Below are positions 35,455 through 46,893 of a stretch of 64,000 nucleotides of DNA, piece by piece. A program made the translations under genes and the position numbers. Source of the stretch: Methylobacterium sp. DB0501 (GTDB lineage: Bacteria; Pseudomonadota; Alphaproteobacteria; Rhizobiales; Beijerinckiaceae); NCBI RefSeq assembly GCF_011043735.1, contig NZ_JAAKGV010000002.1, positions 248,001 to 312,000 on the forward strand. The letters are read 5' to 3'. The notes beneath the pieces are model-generated. The model saw nothing but the letters and a program-made list of their open reading frames with translations, was not told the DNA's origin and made no database searches. Every line of letters starts with the position of its first letter. The first letter of the stretch is position 1.

Positions 35455-35811
35455 TCAGTGCAGCGTCAGCCGCGGGCCTTCCGCCGGCTGGCGCTCCCAG
35501 GCCTGGACCAGACGGCCGGCGACGCCGCCGTCGCACAGGCGGCTGCTGAGATCGCTGAAGGCGCGCTCCGTCACCGCGAAGTCGGTCGCCATCTGGACGT
35601 CGTCGGCCTCCTCGTCGGTCGAGGCGGTGAAGCGGTCGAAGGCCGCCGACATCGCCGCGAACGCGAAGGCGACCGGCATGGTGCGGAACACCGTGACCCC
35701 GTCGTCGTCGAGATCGCCGGATTCGAGATCGCGCATCCGCACGACGTAGCCGTCGGCATGCTCGACGATCTCGTACTGCCAGTGCCGGCCCTCGCAGGCT
35801 GCCAGGATCAT
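35455..35811 (-). CDS. Small acidic protein of unknown function
   Basis: 118 residues with no signal peptide or membrane segment. An N-terminal strand pattern (HWQYEIVEHADGYVVRMRDLES) is followed by a helical acidic stretch. A good ribosome-binding site (GGAGGG) lies upstream of ATG 35811. I do not recognise a family. It is isolated between a plus-strand oxidase gene and a minus-strand secreted protein gene. Confidence 0.6.
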   Translation of the reverse strand: MILAACEGRHWQYEIVEHADGYVVRMRDLESGDLDDDGVTVFRTMPVAFAFAAMSAAFDRFTASTDEEADDVQMATDFAVTERAFSDLSSRLCDGGVAGRLVQAWERQPAEGPRLTLH

Positions 35812-35934
35812 CGCGCCCTCCGTCTCGCCTGAACAGCGAATGCCCCGGCGGCCCGGAGGGTTCCGGCGCGGCAGGGCACGGGTGCGCGATTCTCGGCGAA
35901 GGACGACGGTCGGCTTGACCCCGACGAGGAAAGC

Positions 35935-36195
35935 CTACCGCCTGACGGTGCCGAACTCCACGGCGGCCCGGCCGCTCACGCGCAGCGAGGTGCCGTTGCC
36001 GAGGTCGATGAAGCCCGGCGCCGTCGCCCGGACGGCGGCGGGGGGCGTCTCGCGGCATTCCGGCCGGTCGGGCAGGCGCACGCCGGGCGGCGCGTCCTGC
36101 GGGCACAGGCGGGGCCGCTGCGCGCCCCGCTCGCCCGCCATGGCCGGCAGGGCGGCGGCCGTCATCAGGAGGGCGGCGAGCAGGCGGTGGGTCAC
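35935..36195 (-). CDS. Small secreted protein of unknown function
   Basis: 86 residues with a typical signal peptide (LLAALLMTAAALPAMAGE), then a Pro/Arg-rich segment with two Cys and a short C-terminal beta-like part (APGFIDLGNGTSLRVSGRAAVEFG). It starts at GTG 36195, with no obvious ribosome-binding site. It lies just downstream of the HtrA-type protease gene on the same strand. No known family. Confidence 0.5.
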   Translation of the reverse strand: MTHRLLAALLMTAAALPAMAGERGAQRPRLCPQDAPPGVRLPDRPECRETPPAAVRATAPGFIDLGNGTSLRVSGRAAVEFGTVRR

Positions 36196-36259
36196 GGAGG
36201 GGCTCCGGCGAGGACGGGCGCCAGGATAGCGTCTTCGTCCCCGCGGCGCGACCGCCCCG

Positions 36260-37390
36260 TCAGCGCCGGCGCTGGCCCATATCGGCCGGGGTGACCGACA
36301 GGGTGATCGCCCGCCCGTCGCGCTCGACCTGGAGCATTACGCTGCGGTCGAGGCCGCTGGCCTCGAGCGCCGCGGTCAGGTCGGCGAGGCGGCGCACCGG
36401 GCGGCCGTTCACCCCCATGATGATGTCGCCGAGTTCGCCCGTCGCCGGGTCGACGCCCTGGAGGCCCGCGGCGGCGGCGGGCGAGCCCGGCAGCACCCGC
36501 ACCACCACGATCCCGTCGATGCCGAGCCGCGCCGCCGCGTCCTCGCTCGCCGCCACGATGCCGATGCCGGGCGTGGGCGTGCGGCCGGTGCGGATCAGGT
36601 TCGGCACCACGCGGTTGACCACGTCGACGGGAATCGCGAAGCCAATGCCGGCGCTGGCGCCCGAGGGCGAGAAGATCGCGGTGTTGACGCCGATCAGCCG
36701 CCCGGCGGAATCGAGCAGCGGGCCGCCGGAATTGCCCGGATTGATCGCCGCGTCGGTCTGGATCACCCCGGAGAGTTCCCGGCCCTCCGCGGTCGGCAGC
36801 CGGCGCTGGAGCGCGCTCACCACGCCGGTGGTCAGGGTGTGGTCGAGGCCGAACGGGTTGCCGATCGCGTAGGTGAACTGCCCGACCTTGAGGTCGGCGG
36901 AGGTGCCGATGGCGATCGGCGGCGGCGCGGCGGTGACCCGTCCGAGCTTGAGCACCGCGAGGTCGTAGTTCGGGTCGGTGCCGGCCAGGGTCGCGGGCAC
37001 CACCTCGCCGGTGGACAGCCGGACCTGGATGTCGCCGCCGCCCTGGATGACGTGGTTGTTGGTGACGACGTGGCCGGCGGCGTCCCAGACGAAGCCCGAG
37101 CCGGTCTGCTCGCCGCCGCCCTGCCGGCGCTCGCCGGTCTCGGGATCGAAGGTCACCGACCCCTGCGGCTGGCGCGCGAAGACGTAGACCACGGACGGCG
37201 CCGCGCGCTCGAACAGGGCGACCGTCGCGGCCTCGATCGGCGACAGGTCGCCCCGCGCCGTCACCGCGCGGGGCGTATCGGCGGAGAACAGCAGGCTGGT
37301 GACGTAGGGCTGCGCCACGAACAGCGCCAGCAGCACGAGGGCGGTGGTCAGGGCGACCCGCAGGAAGCGATCGGGCACCGGTTGCGTCAC
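36260..37390 (-). CDS. HtrA/DegP-type periplasmic serine protease (S1C, one PDZ)
   Basis: This 376-residue protein has an N-terminal signal-anchor (ALTTALVLLALFVAQPYV). Its trypsin-like domain has catalytic triad H113 (TNNHVI), D143 (YDLAVLKL) and S221 (NPGNSGGP), and one C-terminal PDZ domain (VVVRVLPGSPAAAAGLQG..GDIIMGVNG). The single PDZ and membrane anchor resemble DegS-like proteases more than two-PDZ DegP. The GTG start overlaps the stop of the upstream membrane-protein gene (GTGA), so they are translationally coupled. Role: envelope protein quality control or regulated proteolysis (inference). Confidence 0.92.
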   Translation of the reverse strand: MTQPVPDRFLRVALTTALVLLALFVAQPYVTSLLFSADTPRAVTARGDLSPIEAATVALFERAAPSVVYVFARQPQGSVTFDPETGERRQGGGEQTGSGFVWDAAGHVVTNNHVIQGGGDIQVRLSTGEVVPATLAGTDPNYDLAVLKLGRVTAAPPPIAIGTSADLKVGQFTYAIGNPFGLDHTLTTGVVSALQRRLPTAEGRELSGVIQTDAAINPGNSGGPLLDSAGRLIGVNTAIFSPSGASAGIGFAIPVDVVNRVVPNLIRTGRTPTPGIGIVAASEDAAARLGIDGIVVVRVLPGSPAAAAGLQGVDPATGELGDIIMGVNGRPVRRLADLTAALEASGLDRSVMLQVERDGRAITLSVTPADMGQRRR

Positions 37391-38406
37391 TCCGATGAAA
37401 AAGAACCGGCCGACAGGGAACCGGCGACGGCTGGCGGGGAAGTGGGCCGGGGGGATGCGACGTCAATGGCCACGCTCGGACGGGCCTCCGCCGTGGTGAA
37501 CGTCCCGGTCGGCGCCTTGATCACTCCCTTGGGCCGGCTCGCCAGCGCCACCAGGGTGTAGGAGATGATCATCAGCAGGAACCACGAGCCGAACTTCTGC
37601 GGCGACACCGCCGCCCAGCCGGCGGCCTGGTGCGGGTAGATCCAGCCGCGGGTCGCCGTGCCGATATTCTCGGCGAACCAGATGAACAGGGTGACGAGGA
37701 TGAGGCCGAGGAGCAGCGGCATGCGTCGGTACACCCGCCAGACCCGGAAATGGATCACGCACGGGCCGAAAAGGGCGGCCGCCGCCGCGAACAGGACGAG
37801 GCGCAGGTCGATGACGGCGTGCTGGGTGAAGAAATTCACGTAGATCGCCAGCGACAGGACGATCAGGGCCGGGAGCGGCGGGTGGCGGGTGAAGCGGAAA
37901 TCGAACAGACGCCAGACCCGGGCGAGGTACGAGCCGACGCTGGCATAGAGAAAGCCGGTGAAGAGCGGCACGCCGCCGAGGCGAAGCCAGCTCGGATCGG
38001 GGTAGACCCAGGAGCCCATCGCGGTCTTGAACAGCTCCATGGCGGTTCCGACGGCGTGGAACACCAGGATGACCTTGGCCTCCTCCCAGGTCTCGAGGCG
38101 GAAGGCCAGCATCGCGACCTGGATCGCGACCGCCGCGAGGGTGAGGGCATCGTAGCGCGCGACCGGCGCGCCGGCCGGCCAGGCGAGGTGGGTGACGATC
38201 AGGAGCCCGCACAACGCCCCGCCGAACAGGCAGGCCCAGCCCTGCTTCACCCCGAAGCGCAGGAACTCGTAGAACCCGGCCGCGACCGGGCCGCGGGCCA
38301 GCGCCCAGGCGCCGAGCCGCTGTTCCCTCGCGGCGAGACCGGCGAGCGGCGCCCACAGCCGCGCGGCGCTGTCCGACGAGCGGGGACCCGGCAAGGTTGC
38401 AGGCAT
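37387..38406 (-). CDS. DUF817-family polytopic membrane protein
   Basis: About 339 residues with roughly eight hydrophobic segments. YEFLRFGVKQGWACLFGG, FRLETWEEAKVILVFHAVGTAMELFKT, and ENIGTATRGWIYPHQAAGWAAVSPQKFGSWFLLMIISYTLVA match the pattern I associate with DUF817 (YoaT-like) proteins, whose function is unknown. ATG 38406 is used; GTG 38412 is two codons upstream. Its stop overlaps the protease start, an unusual coupling that hints at a shared envelope role. Confidence 0.78.
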   Translation of the reverse strand: MPATLPGPRSSDSAARLWAPLAGLAAREQRLGAWALARGPVAAGFYEFLRFGVKQGWACLFGGALCGLLIVTHLAWPAGAPVARYDALTLAAVAIQVAMLAFRLETWEEAKVILVFHAVGTAMELFKTAMGSWVYPDPSWLRLGGVPLFTGFLYASVGSYLARVWRLFDFRFTRHPPLPALIVLSLAIYVNFFTQHAVIDLRLVLFAAAAALFGPCVIHFRVWRVYRRMPLLLGLILVTLFIWFAENIGTATRGWIYPHQAAGWAAVSPQKFGSWFLLMIISYTLVALASRPKGVIKAPTGTFTTAEARPSVAIDVASPRPTSPPAVAGSLSAGSFSSE

Positions 38407-38453
38407 GGGCACGGGTCTCTAGGCTTGAGACCTCCCCATACGAAAGGTCCGGA

Positions 38454-38801
38454 ATGCTCCGCAAGCCGTCGCCGTCTCCTCGCGTCTCTGCCCGTCTCGC
38501 CCTCCTGGCCCCCCTCGTACTGACGGCCCTCCCGGGAGCCGCCGACGCCTCGCCCCGCGACCGTCGGGCCGAGGCTTGCACCCGCGCCCGGAGCGACGGC
38601 GAGCGCCAGGCGCTCGGCTGCTGGCGCCTGCGGCAGGAGGCCGGCCGCGGCCAGCGCGTCCACGGCGGGGCCGCGGTCGCGGATTTCTACGCCACCGTCC
38701 CGGCGGAGCGCGAGGCGGCGGAGTCGAAGGCCGACCAGCGGCGGCGCGATTGGGCGCGGGCACGGGCGCGCGGGACGATGGCGGGGAGTGAGGTGCGCTG
38801 A
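38454..38801 (+). CDS. Small secreted protein of unknown function, Arg/Ala-rich
   Basis: 115 residues. A probable signal peptide (SARLALLAPLVLTALPGAADA) is followed by a basic, helical Arg/Ala/Glu-rich mature part with two Cys. It starts at ATG 38454 and diverges from the DUF817 gene. No family recognised. Confidence 0.5.
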   Translation: MLRKPSPSPRVSARLALLAPLVLTALPGAADASPRDRRAEACTRARSDGERQALGCWRLRQEAGRGQRVHGGAAVADFYATVPAEREAAESKADQRRRDWARARARGTMAGSEVR

Positions 38802-38897
38802 TCACACCCGACCCTCGACCTTCCACCCATTGGCCGCAGCGGCACCGGGGCCTATAAGTCGGCGTCAAGGAACGCCAGCAACGAGAGCCCCAGGCCG

Positions 38898-41060
38898 ATG
38901 ACCCGCATCCCGGATTTCTCGGAGATCGCCTACGCGGCGGCCAACCCCGCCGCCGCGACGATCGCGGCCGCCGAGCCCTGGATGACCCCCGAGGGCATCC
39001 CGGTGAAGGCGGCTTACGGCCCGCAGGACCGGGACGGGCTCGACCTCGCCGGATCCTATCCGGGCATCGCGCCGTTCCTGCGCGGGCCCTATCCGACCAT
39101 GTATGCGAGCCAGCCCTGGACGATCCGGCAATATGCCGGCTTCTCCACGGCCGAGGATTCGAACGCGTTCTACCGCCGCAACCTCGCGGCCGGGCAGAAG
39201 GGTCTGTCGGTCGCCTTCGACCTCGCCACCCATCGCGGCTACGATTCCGACCACCCGCGGGTCTCGGGCGATGTCGGCATGGCGGGCGTCGCGATCGATT
39301 CGATCTACGACATGCGGACGCTGTTCTCGGGGATTCCCCTCGACCAGATGACCGTGTCGATGACGATGAACGGGGCGGTGCTGCCGGTTCTCGCCCTCTA
39401 CATCGTCGCGGCCGAGGAGCAGGGCGTCCCGCCGGAAAAGCTCGCCGGCACGATCCAGAACGACATCCTCAAGGAGTTCATGGTCCGCAACACCTACATC
39501 TACCCGCCGGCCGGGTCGATGCGGATCATCTCGGACATCTTCGCCTACACCTCGGCCAACATGCCGAAGTTCAACTCGATCTCGATCTCCGGCTACCACA
39601 TGCAGGAGGCGGGCGCCACGCAGGACCTCGAACTGGCCTATACCCTGGCCGACGGTGTCGAGTACATCCGCGCTGGCCTGGCGGCCGGGCTCGACATCGA
39701 CAAGTTCGCCCCCCGCCTGTCGTTCTTCTGGGCGATCGGGATGAACTTCTTCATGGAGGTGGCCAAGATGCGGGCGGCGCGCCTGCTCTGGGCCTCCATG
39801 GTCAAGGAGTTCTCCCCGAAATCCGACAAGTCCCTGGCCCTGCGCACCCATTCGCAGACCTCGGGCTGGTCGCTGACGGCCCAGGACGTGTTCAACAACG
39901 TCACCCGCACCTGCGTCGAGGCGATGGCGGCGACGCAGGGCGGCACCCAGTCGCTGCACACCAACGCCCTCGACGAGGCGCTGGCGCTGCCCACCGACTT
40001 CTCGGCCCGCATCGCCCGCAACACCCAGCTGTTCCTGCAGCAGGAAAGCGGCACCACCCGGATCATCGATCCCTGGGGCGGCTCCTACTATGTCGAGCGG
40101 CTGACCCAGGACCTCGTCGCCCGGGCCTCGGCCCATATCCGCGAGGTCGAGGCGCTCGGCGGCATGGCCAAGGCGATCGAGGCCGGCATCCCGAAGCTGC
40201 GCATCGAGGAGGCGGCGGCCCGCACCCAGGCGCGGATCGATTCCGGCCAGCAGGTCATCGTCGGCGTCAACCGCTACAAGCCCGACGGCGACCGGGCGAT
40301 CGATCTCCTGCGGGTCGATAACGGCAACGTCCGCACGCTCCAGATCGACAAGCTCAAGCGCCTGCGCGGCGAGCGCGACGGGCGGGCGGTCGAGGCGCGG
40401 CTGGCGGCCCTGACCGAGGCCGCGAAGGGCGGCGGCAACCTGCTCGCGCTCGCCGTCGAGGCGGCGCGGGCCAAGGCCACGGTGGGCGAGATCTCGGAGG
40501 CGCTGGAAAAGGCCTGGGGCCGGCACCGGGCCGAGATCCGGGCGATCTCGGGCGTCTACAAGCGGGAGATGGGCGGCATGTCGGCGGCGGTCGAGCGGGT
40601 GCGCGGGCTGGTCGAGGCCTTCGAGGAGGCGGATGGGCGGCGCCCCCGCATCCTCGTCGCCAAGATGGGCCAGGACGGGCACGACCGCGGCCAGAAGGTG
40701 ATCGCCTCGGCCTTCGCCGATCTCGGCTTCGACGTCGATATCGGGCCGCTCTTCGCCACTCCCGAGGAGGCGGCACGCCAGGCGGTGGAGAACGACGTCC
40801 ACATCGTCGGCGTCTCGTCGCTCGCCGCCGGCCACCTGACGCTCGTGCCGGAGCTGAAGCGGGCGCTCGACGAGGCCGGCCGGCCCGACGTGATGATCGT
40901 CGTCGGCGGCGTGATCCCGCCGGGCGACTTCGCGGCGCTCCGCCAGGCCGGGGCCTCGGCGATCTTCCCGCCCGGCACCGTCATCGCCGAGGCCGCTTCC
41001 GAGCTGATCGGCGAGCTGAACGCGCGGCTGGGCTACGCGCCGCGGATCGCCGCGGAGTAG
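38898..41060 (+). CDS. mcmA: Methylmalonyl-CoA mutase, large subunit type
   Basis: A 720-residue adenosylcobalamin-dependent enzyme interconverting (R)-methylmalonyl-CoA and succinyl-CoA. The N-terminal substrate-binding TIM barrel contains [20 protein letters not shown] (CoA/substrate residues). The C-terminal B12-binding domain has the DxHxxG motif DGHDRG at 593-598, with lower-ligand-displacing H595. Related ethylmalonyl-CoA mutases share this layout, but the [21 protein letters not shown] region fits methylmalonyl-CoA mutase. In methylotrophs it serves the ethylmalonyl-CoA pathway and propionyl-CoA assimilation. It needs B12, to which bluB in this window contributes. A terminator hairpin follows. 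Confidence 0.95.
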   Translation: MTRIPDFSEIAYAAANPAAATIAAAEPWMTPEGIPVKAAYGPQDRDGLDLAGSYPGIAPFLRGPYPTMYASQPWTIRQYAGFSTAEDSNAFYRRNLAAGQKGLSVAFDLATHRGYDSDHPRVSGDVGMAGVAIDSIYDMRTLFSGIPLDQMTVSMTMNGAVLPVLALYIVAAEEQGVPPEKLAGTIQNDILKEFMVRNTYIYPPAGSMRIISDIFAYTSANMPKFNSISISGYHMQEAGATQDLELAYTLADGVEYIRAGLAAGLDIDKFAPRLSFFWAIGMNFFMEVAKMRAARLLWASMVKEFSPKSDKSLALRTHSQTSGWSLTAQDVFNNVTRTCVEAMAATQGGTQSLHTNALDEALALPTDFSARIARNTQLFLQQESGTTRIIDPWGGSYYVERLTQDLVARASAHIREVEALGGMAKAIEAGIPKLRIEEAAARTQARIDSGQQVIVGVNRYKPDGDRAIDLLRVDNGNVRTLQIDKLKRLRGERDGRAVEARLAALTEAAKGGGNLLALAVEAARAKATVGEISEALEKAWGRHRAEIRAISGVYKREMGGMSAAVERVRGLVEAFEEADGRRPRILVAKMGQDGHDRGQKVIASAFADLGFDVDIGPLFATPEEAARQAVENDVHIVGVSSLAAGHLTLVPELKRALDEAGRPDVMIVVGGVIPPGDFAALRQAGASAIFPPGTVIAEAASELIGELNARLGYAPRIAAE

Positions 41061-41065
41061 GACGA

Positions 41066-41100
41066 GATGCGGAGCCGGCCGCGATCGGCTCCGCATCGTT
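41066..41100 (+). terminator. Terminator-like hairpin after mcmA
   Basis: A 12-bp perfect stem (gatgcggagccg / cggctccgcatc) with an 8-nt loop, starting 6 bp after the mutase stop. The trailing T-run is weak (gtt). Confidence 0.65.
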
Positions 41101-41156
41101 AGGACTCCGCTGACCAAGACGCGCTACAAGGCAGGTCCCTCAGCCGGACCCCGCCC

Positions 41157-43067
41157 TTGCGCTATCCGCCTCACCTGCTCGAAGAGATCCGCTCCCGGCT
41201 GCCGGCCTCCGAGGTCGTCGGCCGGCGCGTGCGCCTCAAGAAGGCGGGGCGGGAATGGCGCGGCCTGTCGCCGTTCAATACCGAGAAATCGCCGTCGTTC
41301 TACGTCAACGACCAGAAGCAGTTCTATCACTGCTTCTCGTCCGGCAAGCACGGCGACATCTTCACGTTCGTGATGGAGACGGAAGGCGTCTCGTTCCCCG
41401 AGGCCGTCGAGCGCCTGGCCTCCGAGGCCGGCGTGGCGCTCCCGGCGCCGAGCGAGGCCTCGCGCGAGAGCGAGACGCGGCGGCGCGGCGCCCTCGAGGT
41501 GATGGAGCTGGCCTGCACGTTCTTCGAGGACCAGCTCGCCGGCCGGGCCGGGGGGCGCGCCCGCGACTATCTCGCCGGCCGCGGCCTCGACGGCGAGATC
41601 CGCCGCACCTTCCGCCTCGGCTACGCCCCGCCGGAGCGCTATGCCCTGCGCGACCATCTCGCCGCCCGGGACGTGCCGGCCGAGATGATGGTGGAACTGA
41701 ATCTTCTCACCACCGGCGACGACATCAAGGTCCCGTTCGACCGCTTTCGCGATCGCGTGATCTTCCCGATCCGCGACGTGCGCGGGAAGGTCGTGGCCTT
41801 CGGCGGCCGCGGCATGAGCCCGGACGCCAAGCCGAAATACCTGAACTCCTCCGAGACGCCGCTCTTCCACAAGGGGCGGATGCTCTACAATCACCACGCC
41901 GCGCGAAAGCCCGCCCACGACACCGGCCGGGTGATCGCGGTCGAGGGCTACGTCGACGCGATCGCCATGACGCTCGCCGGCCACCCGGAGGTGGTCGCCT
42001 CGCTCGGCACGGCGCTGACGGAAGACCAGCTCGGCCTGCTCTGGCGCATGGCCGACGAGCCGATCCTGTGCTTCGACGGCGACGGTGCCGGCCGCCGCGC
42101 CGCCTACCGCGCGCTCGATGTGGCTTTGCCGGCACTCCAGCCGGGAAAATCGCTGCGCTTCGCCCTGATGCCGGAGGGCCAGGACCCGGACGACCTGCTG
42201 CGCACCGGCGGTCCCGGCGCGATCGACCGTGTACTCGACGGCGCCCGGCCGCTGGTCGACGTGCTGTGGTCGCGCGAGACCGAGATGAGCCCGATCGACA
42301 CGCCGGAGCGCCGGGCCGGCCTCGCCCAGCGCCTGCGCGAGATCATCGGCGGCATCCGCGACGAGACCCTGAAGCGCTATTACCGCGACGACATCGAGGC
42401 CCGCCTGCGGGGATTGAGCCCCAATGGCGGCGCCCGTCAGCAGGGCGGGGGCGAGCGCCCGTACCGGGAGCGCGCGCCCTTCGTGCCCCGCGGGCGCGGG
42501 ATGCCGCCGGCGCCGGTCTCGCCGCGGCTCACCGCCCGAGCGAGCCCGCTGCTCGCCCGCTCGTCGCTGTTCTCCGGCGGATCGTCCTCGCGCGAGGCCT
42601 TGATCGTCGCCACGCTTCTCGTCCATCCCGAGCTCCTGGCGCGCGAAGCCGAGGAACTGGCCGGTGTGGTGTTCGAGGGAGCGGACGCCCGGACGTTGCT
42701 GAGGGTCCTGCTCGATTTCGTCGCCGAGAGCGGAGCGGGCGACGCGACGCTCCTCGATGCACGACTCGAACGGGCGGGGCTCGCGGCGGCGGCCGGCCGT
42801 ATCGCCGGCCAGGTCGTGTCCAGCGATCGCTGGATGCTCGATCCGCACGCCGATCCGCTGCGGCTGGAGGACGCGCTTCGGCAGGCCGTGATCTTGCACA
42901 GGAAGGCCGGAACGCTACATAGCGAACTTCGGGCGGCCGAACGCGCCCTGGCGGAAGAGGAGACGGAGGCCAATTTCGCCTGGCTGCGCGACGTGAACAA
43001 CCGACTCTCGGTCGTGGCAGCCACGGAGGGTGAGACGGACGCGTCAGAAGGCACCGAATCGTCCTGA
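41157..43067 (+). CDS. dnaG: DNA primase DnaG
   Basis: A 636-residue replicative primase. The N-terminal zinc-ribbon region is degenerate: of the usual four ligands only C59 (YHCFSSG) is present, with S38, N41 and S62 in the other positions. The TOPRIM core is intact (VIAVEGYVDAIAM and DGDGAGRRAAYRAL), as is the RNA-polymerase domain GGRGMSPDAKPKYLNSSETPLFHKG. The C-terminal ~180 residues bind the DnaB helicase. TTG 41157 gives the standard N-terminus (RYPPHLLEEIRSRL). Next on the same strand is rpoD, the conserved macromolecular-synthesis pairing. Confidence 0.94.
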   Translation: MRYPPHLLEEIRSRLPASEVVGRRVRLKKAGREWRGLSPFNTEKSPSFYVNDQKQFYHCFSSGKHGDIFTFVMETEGVSFPEAVERLASEAGVALPAPSEASRESETRRRGALEVMELACTFFEDQLAGRAGGRARDYLAGRGLDGEIRRTFRLGYAPPERYALRDHLAARDVPAEMMVELNLLTTGDDIKVPFDRFRDRVIFPIRDVRGKVVAFGGRGMSPDAKPKYLNSSETPLFHKGRMLYNHHAARKPAHDTGRVIAVEGYVDAIAMTLAGHPEVVASLGTALTEDQLGLLWRMADEPILCFDGDGAGRRAAYRALDVALPALQPGKSLRFALMPEGQDPDDLLRTGGPGAIDRVLDGARPLVDVLWSRETEMSPIDTPERRAGLAQRLREIIGGIRDETLKRYYRDDIEARLRGLSPNGGARQQGGGERPYRERAPFVPRGRGMPPAPVSPRLTARASPLLARSSLFSGGSSSREALIVATLLVHPELLAREAEELAGVVFEGADARTLLRVLLDFVAESGAGDATLLDARLERAGLAAAAGRIAGQVVSSDRWMLDPHADPLRLEDALRQAVILHRKAGTLHSELRAAERALAEEETEANFAWLRDVNNRLSVVAATEGETDASEGTESS

Positions 43068-43246
43068 CGCGACGTGCCGCTTGCGGCTTGCCGCCGGACT
43101 AGTTAACGGCAAGTCGATCGAATGGCTTGCAACATCTGCGTGATCCTGGGGCGGCTCGTGCGCCGTCCGACAAGACATCACGGTGCCGGCACGGCGGGAG
43201 CCTCCCCCGCCCGGGCACTGCCGACACCGGGAAGCATAGGCTGAGC

Positions 43247-45244
<1,998 letters not shown>

Positions 45245-45262
45245 GGTCTGCGACGATCAGCC

Positions 45263-45302
45263 AGAAGGCCCGGGAGGTACCCCTTCCCGGGCCTTCTTCG
45301 TT
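45263..45302 (+). terminator. Rho-independent terminator after rpoD
   Basis: A 13-bp perfect stem (agaaggcccggga / tcccgggccttct) with a 9-nt loop, followed by tcgtt. Confidence 0.85.
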
Positions 45303-45417
45303 ACACTCACGCGGCCGGATCCATGCTGGCGCGCCTCCGAGTCAAGTGCCGGATGCGCGCCCCGCCGCCCCGTTGCCAAGCCTTGCCGTCCCGCACGGCA
45401 GCGCCCATGTCAGAGCC

Positions 45418-46665
45418 ATGTCCGACCAGCCTCGCACCACCTCCGTTCCGACGCCCACGGCCGCGGCGGACGGGTCGGAGGCGAGCGACATCCCGATCGG
45501 CCTGTTTCGCGATTGCGTGGCGCTCCGCGACTGGCTGCTCAGCGAGGGCGCGCGGCTGCCGGAATCCGGCGATCTCCTGGCCGGCATGGCCGAGCGGCTG
45601 AACGCCCTCGGCGTGCCGGTCGACCGGGCGACCACCGCCATCGACGCGCTGCATTCCGACTATTCCGGCGTCGGCCGGTTCTGGACCCGGGAGGACGGCG
45701 TCAGCTTCCGCCTCTTCCCGCATGGCGAGGCGACCGAGCAGGCGCTCGCCCGCAGCCCCTTCGCCCATGTCTACGCCACCGGCGAGTGGCTGATCCTCGA
45801 CCTGCGCGAGACGCCGGACGACCGCTACAGCATCATCCCGGAGCTGAAGGCGGCCGGCTACACCCATTACATCACCGTGCCGCTGTTCTTCACCAACGGC
45901 ACCAAGAACGGCGTCACCTTCGCGACCCGGGATCCGCGCGGCTTCGGCGACGACGATCTGGCGATCATCCGCTTCATCATCCCGACCCTGTCGGCGGTGA
46001 TGGAGATGCGCGGCCTCAACGCACGGCTCGACCACGTGCTGCGGGTCTATGTCGGCGACGGGCCGCACCAGGCGATCCTGGCCGGCTTCATCCGCCGCGG
46101 CCAGGTCGAGCGGATCCGCTCGGCGATCCTGTTCGCCGACATGCGCGGCTACACCCACCTCACCGACGCGCTCGCCCCCGAGGCCTCGGTGGAATTGCTC
46201 AACACCTATTTCGACTGCCTCGTCCCGCCGATCGAGAGCGAGGGCGGCGAGGTGCTGAAATACATGGGCGACGGCCTGCTGGCGATCTTTCGCGAGAGCG
46301 GCGACGATCTCGGCGGCGCGGCGCAAGGCGCGCTCACCGCCGCCCAGGCCGCGCTCCGCCGCGTCGAGGAGGCCAACCGCGCCGGGCGCTTCCCGACCCG
46401 CATCGAGATCGGCATCGCGCTCCATCACGGCGAGGCGGCCTACGGCAATGTCGGCTCCGGCGCCCGGCTCGATTTCACGGTGATCGGCCGCGACGTGAAC
46501 CTCGCCAGTCGCCTGGCCAAGCTCAACAAGGTCCTGTCCGAGCCGCTCCTGATGTCGAAGCCCTTCGTCGACTACCTGTGGGGCGATCCCGAGCTGCTCG
46601 GCACCCACCCCCTCGACGGTATCGCCGAGGAGATGGCGATCTATCGCCCCGGCAAGGGCGGGTGA
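45418..46665 (+). CDS. Class III adenylate/guanylate cyclase with N-terminal regulatory domain
   Basis: A 415-residue protein. The first ~220 residues form a GAF-like regulatory region (ALARSPFAHVYATGEWLI...IPELKAAGYTHYITVPLFF). The catalytic cyclase domain begins at ~234 with ILFADMRGYTHLTD, where D241 is a metal ligand. KYMGDGLLAIF (K281..D285) has the second metal-binding Asp and a purine-selecting Lys, and DFTVIGRDVNLASRL supplies the transition-state residues. All key residues are present, so activity is likely; ATP versus GTP cannot be decided safely. This fold is common in rhizobia and methylobacteria, where many paralogues exist. Confidence 0.88.
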   Translation: MSDQPRTTSVPTPTAAADGSEASDIPIGLFRDCVALRDWLLSEGARLPESGDLLAGMAERLNALGVPVDRATTAIDALHSDYSGVGRFWTREDGVSFRLFPHGEATEQALARSPFAHVYATGEWLILDLRETPDDRYSIIPELKAAGYTHYITVPLFFTNGTKNGVTFATRDPRGFGDDDLAIIRFIIPTLSAVMEMRGLNARLDHVLRVYVGDGPHQAILAGFIRRGQVERIRSAILFADMRGYTHLTDALAPEASVELLNTYFDCLVPPIESEGGEVLKYMGDGLLAIFRESGDDLGGAAQGALTAAQAALRRVEEANRAGRFPTRIEIGIALHHGEAAYGNVGSGARLDFTVIGRDVNLASRLAKLNKVLSEPLLMSKPFVDYLWGDPELLGTHPLDGIAEEMAIYRPGKGG

Positions 46666-46717
46666 TCGCGGGTGGTTGACGAATGCGGGCCGGCTCGCCA
46701 AATTCCGGCCGTTCCAG

Positions 46718-46826
46718 GGAGATCCCCGGCAAGGGGCTGAGACACCGCTGGACCGTGAGCCCCATGGCTCCGGTCGGCGCGGAAATCCTTCGAACCTGAT
46801 CCGGCTCATACCGGCGTAGGGATTGG
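46718..46826 (+). promoter_or_regulatory. TPP riboswitch (THI element)
   Basis: The conserved thi-box elements are in order: aaggggctgagac, then after a variable arm ccttcgaacctgat, ccggctcataccgg and cgtagggatt, which closes the P1 stem with gatccc at the 5' side. It lies upstream of thiO and should repress the thiOSGE operon when thiamine pyrophosphate is abundant. Confidence 0.93.
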
Positions 46827-46893
46827 ACAGGTCCGTCAGGACCGAACGCGCATCATCCGGCAATCGGGCGCAGTCCACTCTCTCCGGGCCACC

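Noticed and set aside
38700..38898. Cobalamin riboswitch upstream of methylmalonyl-CoA mutase
   Set aside because: The conserved B12-box could not be found, and the gap to the previous gene is under 100 bp.
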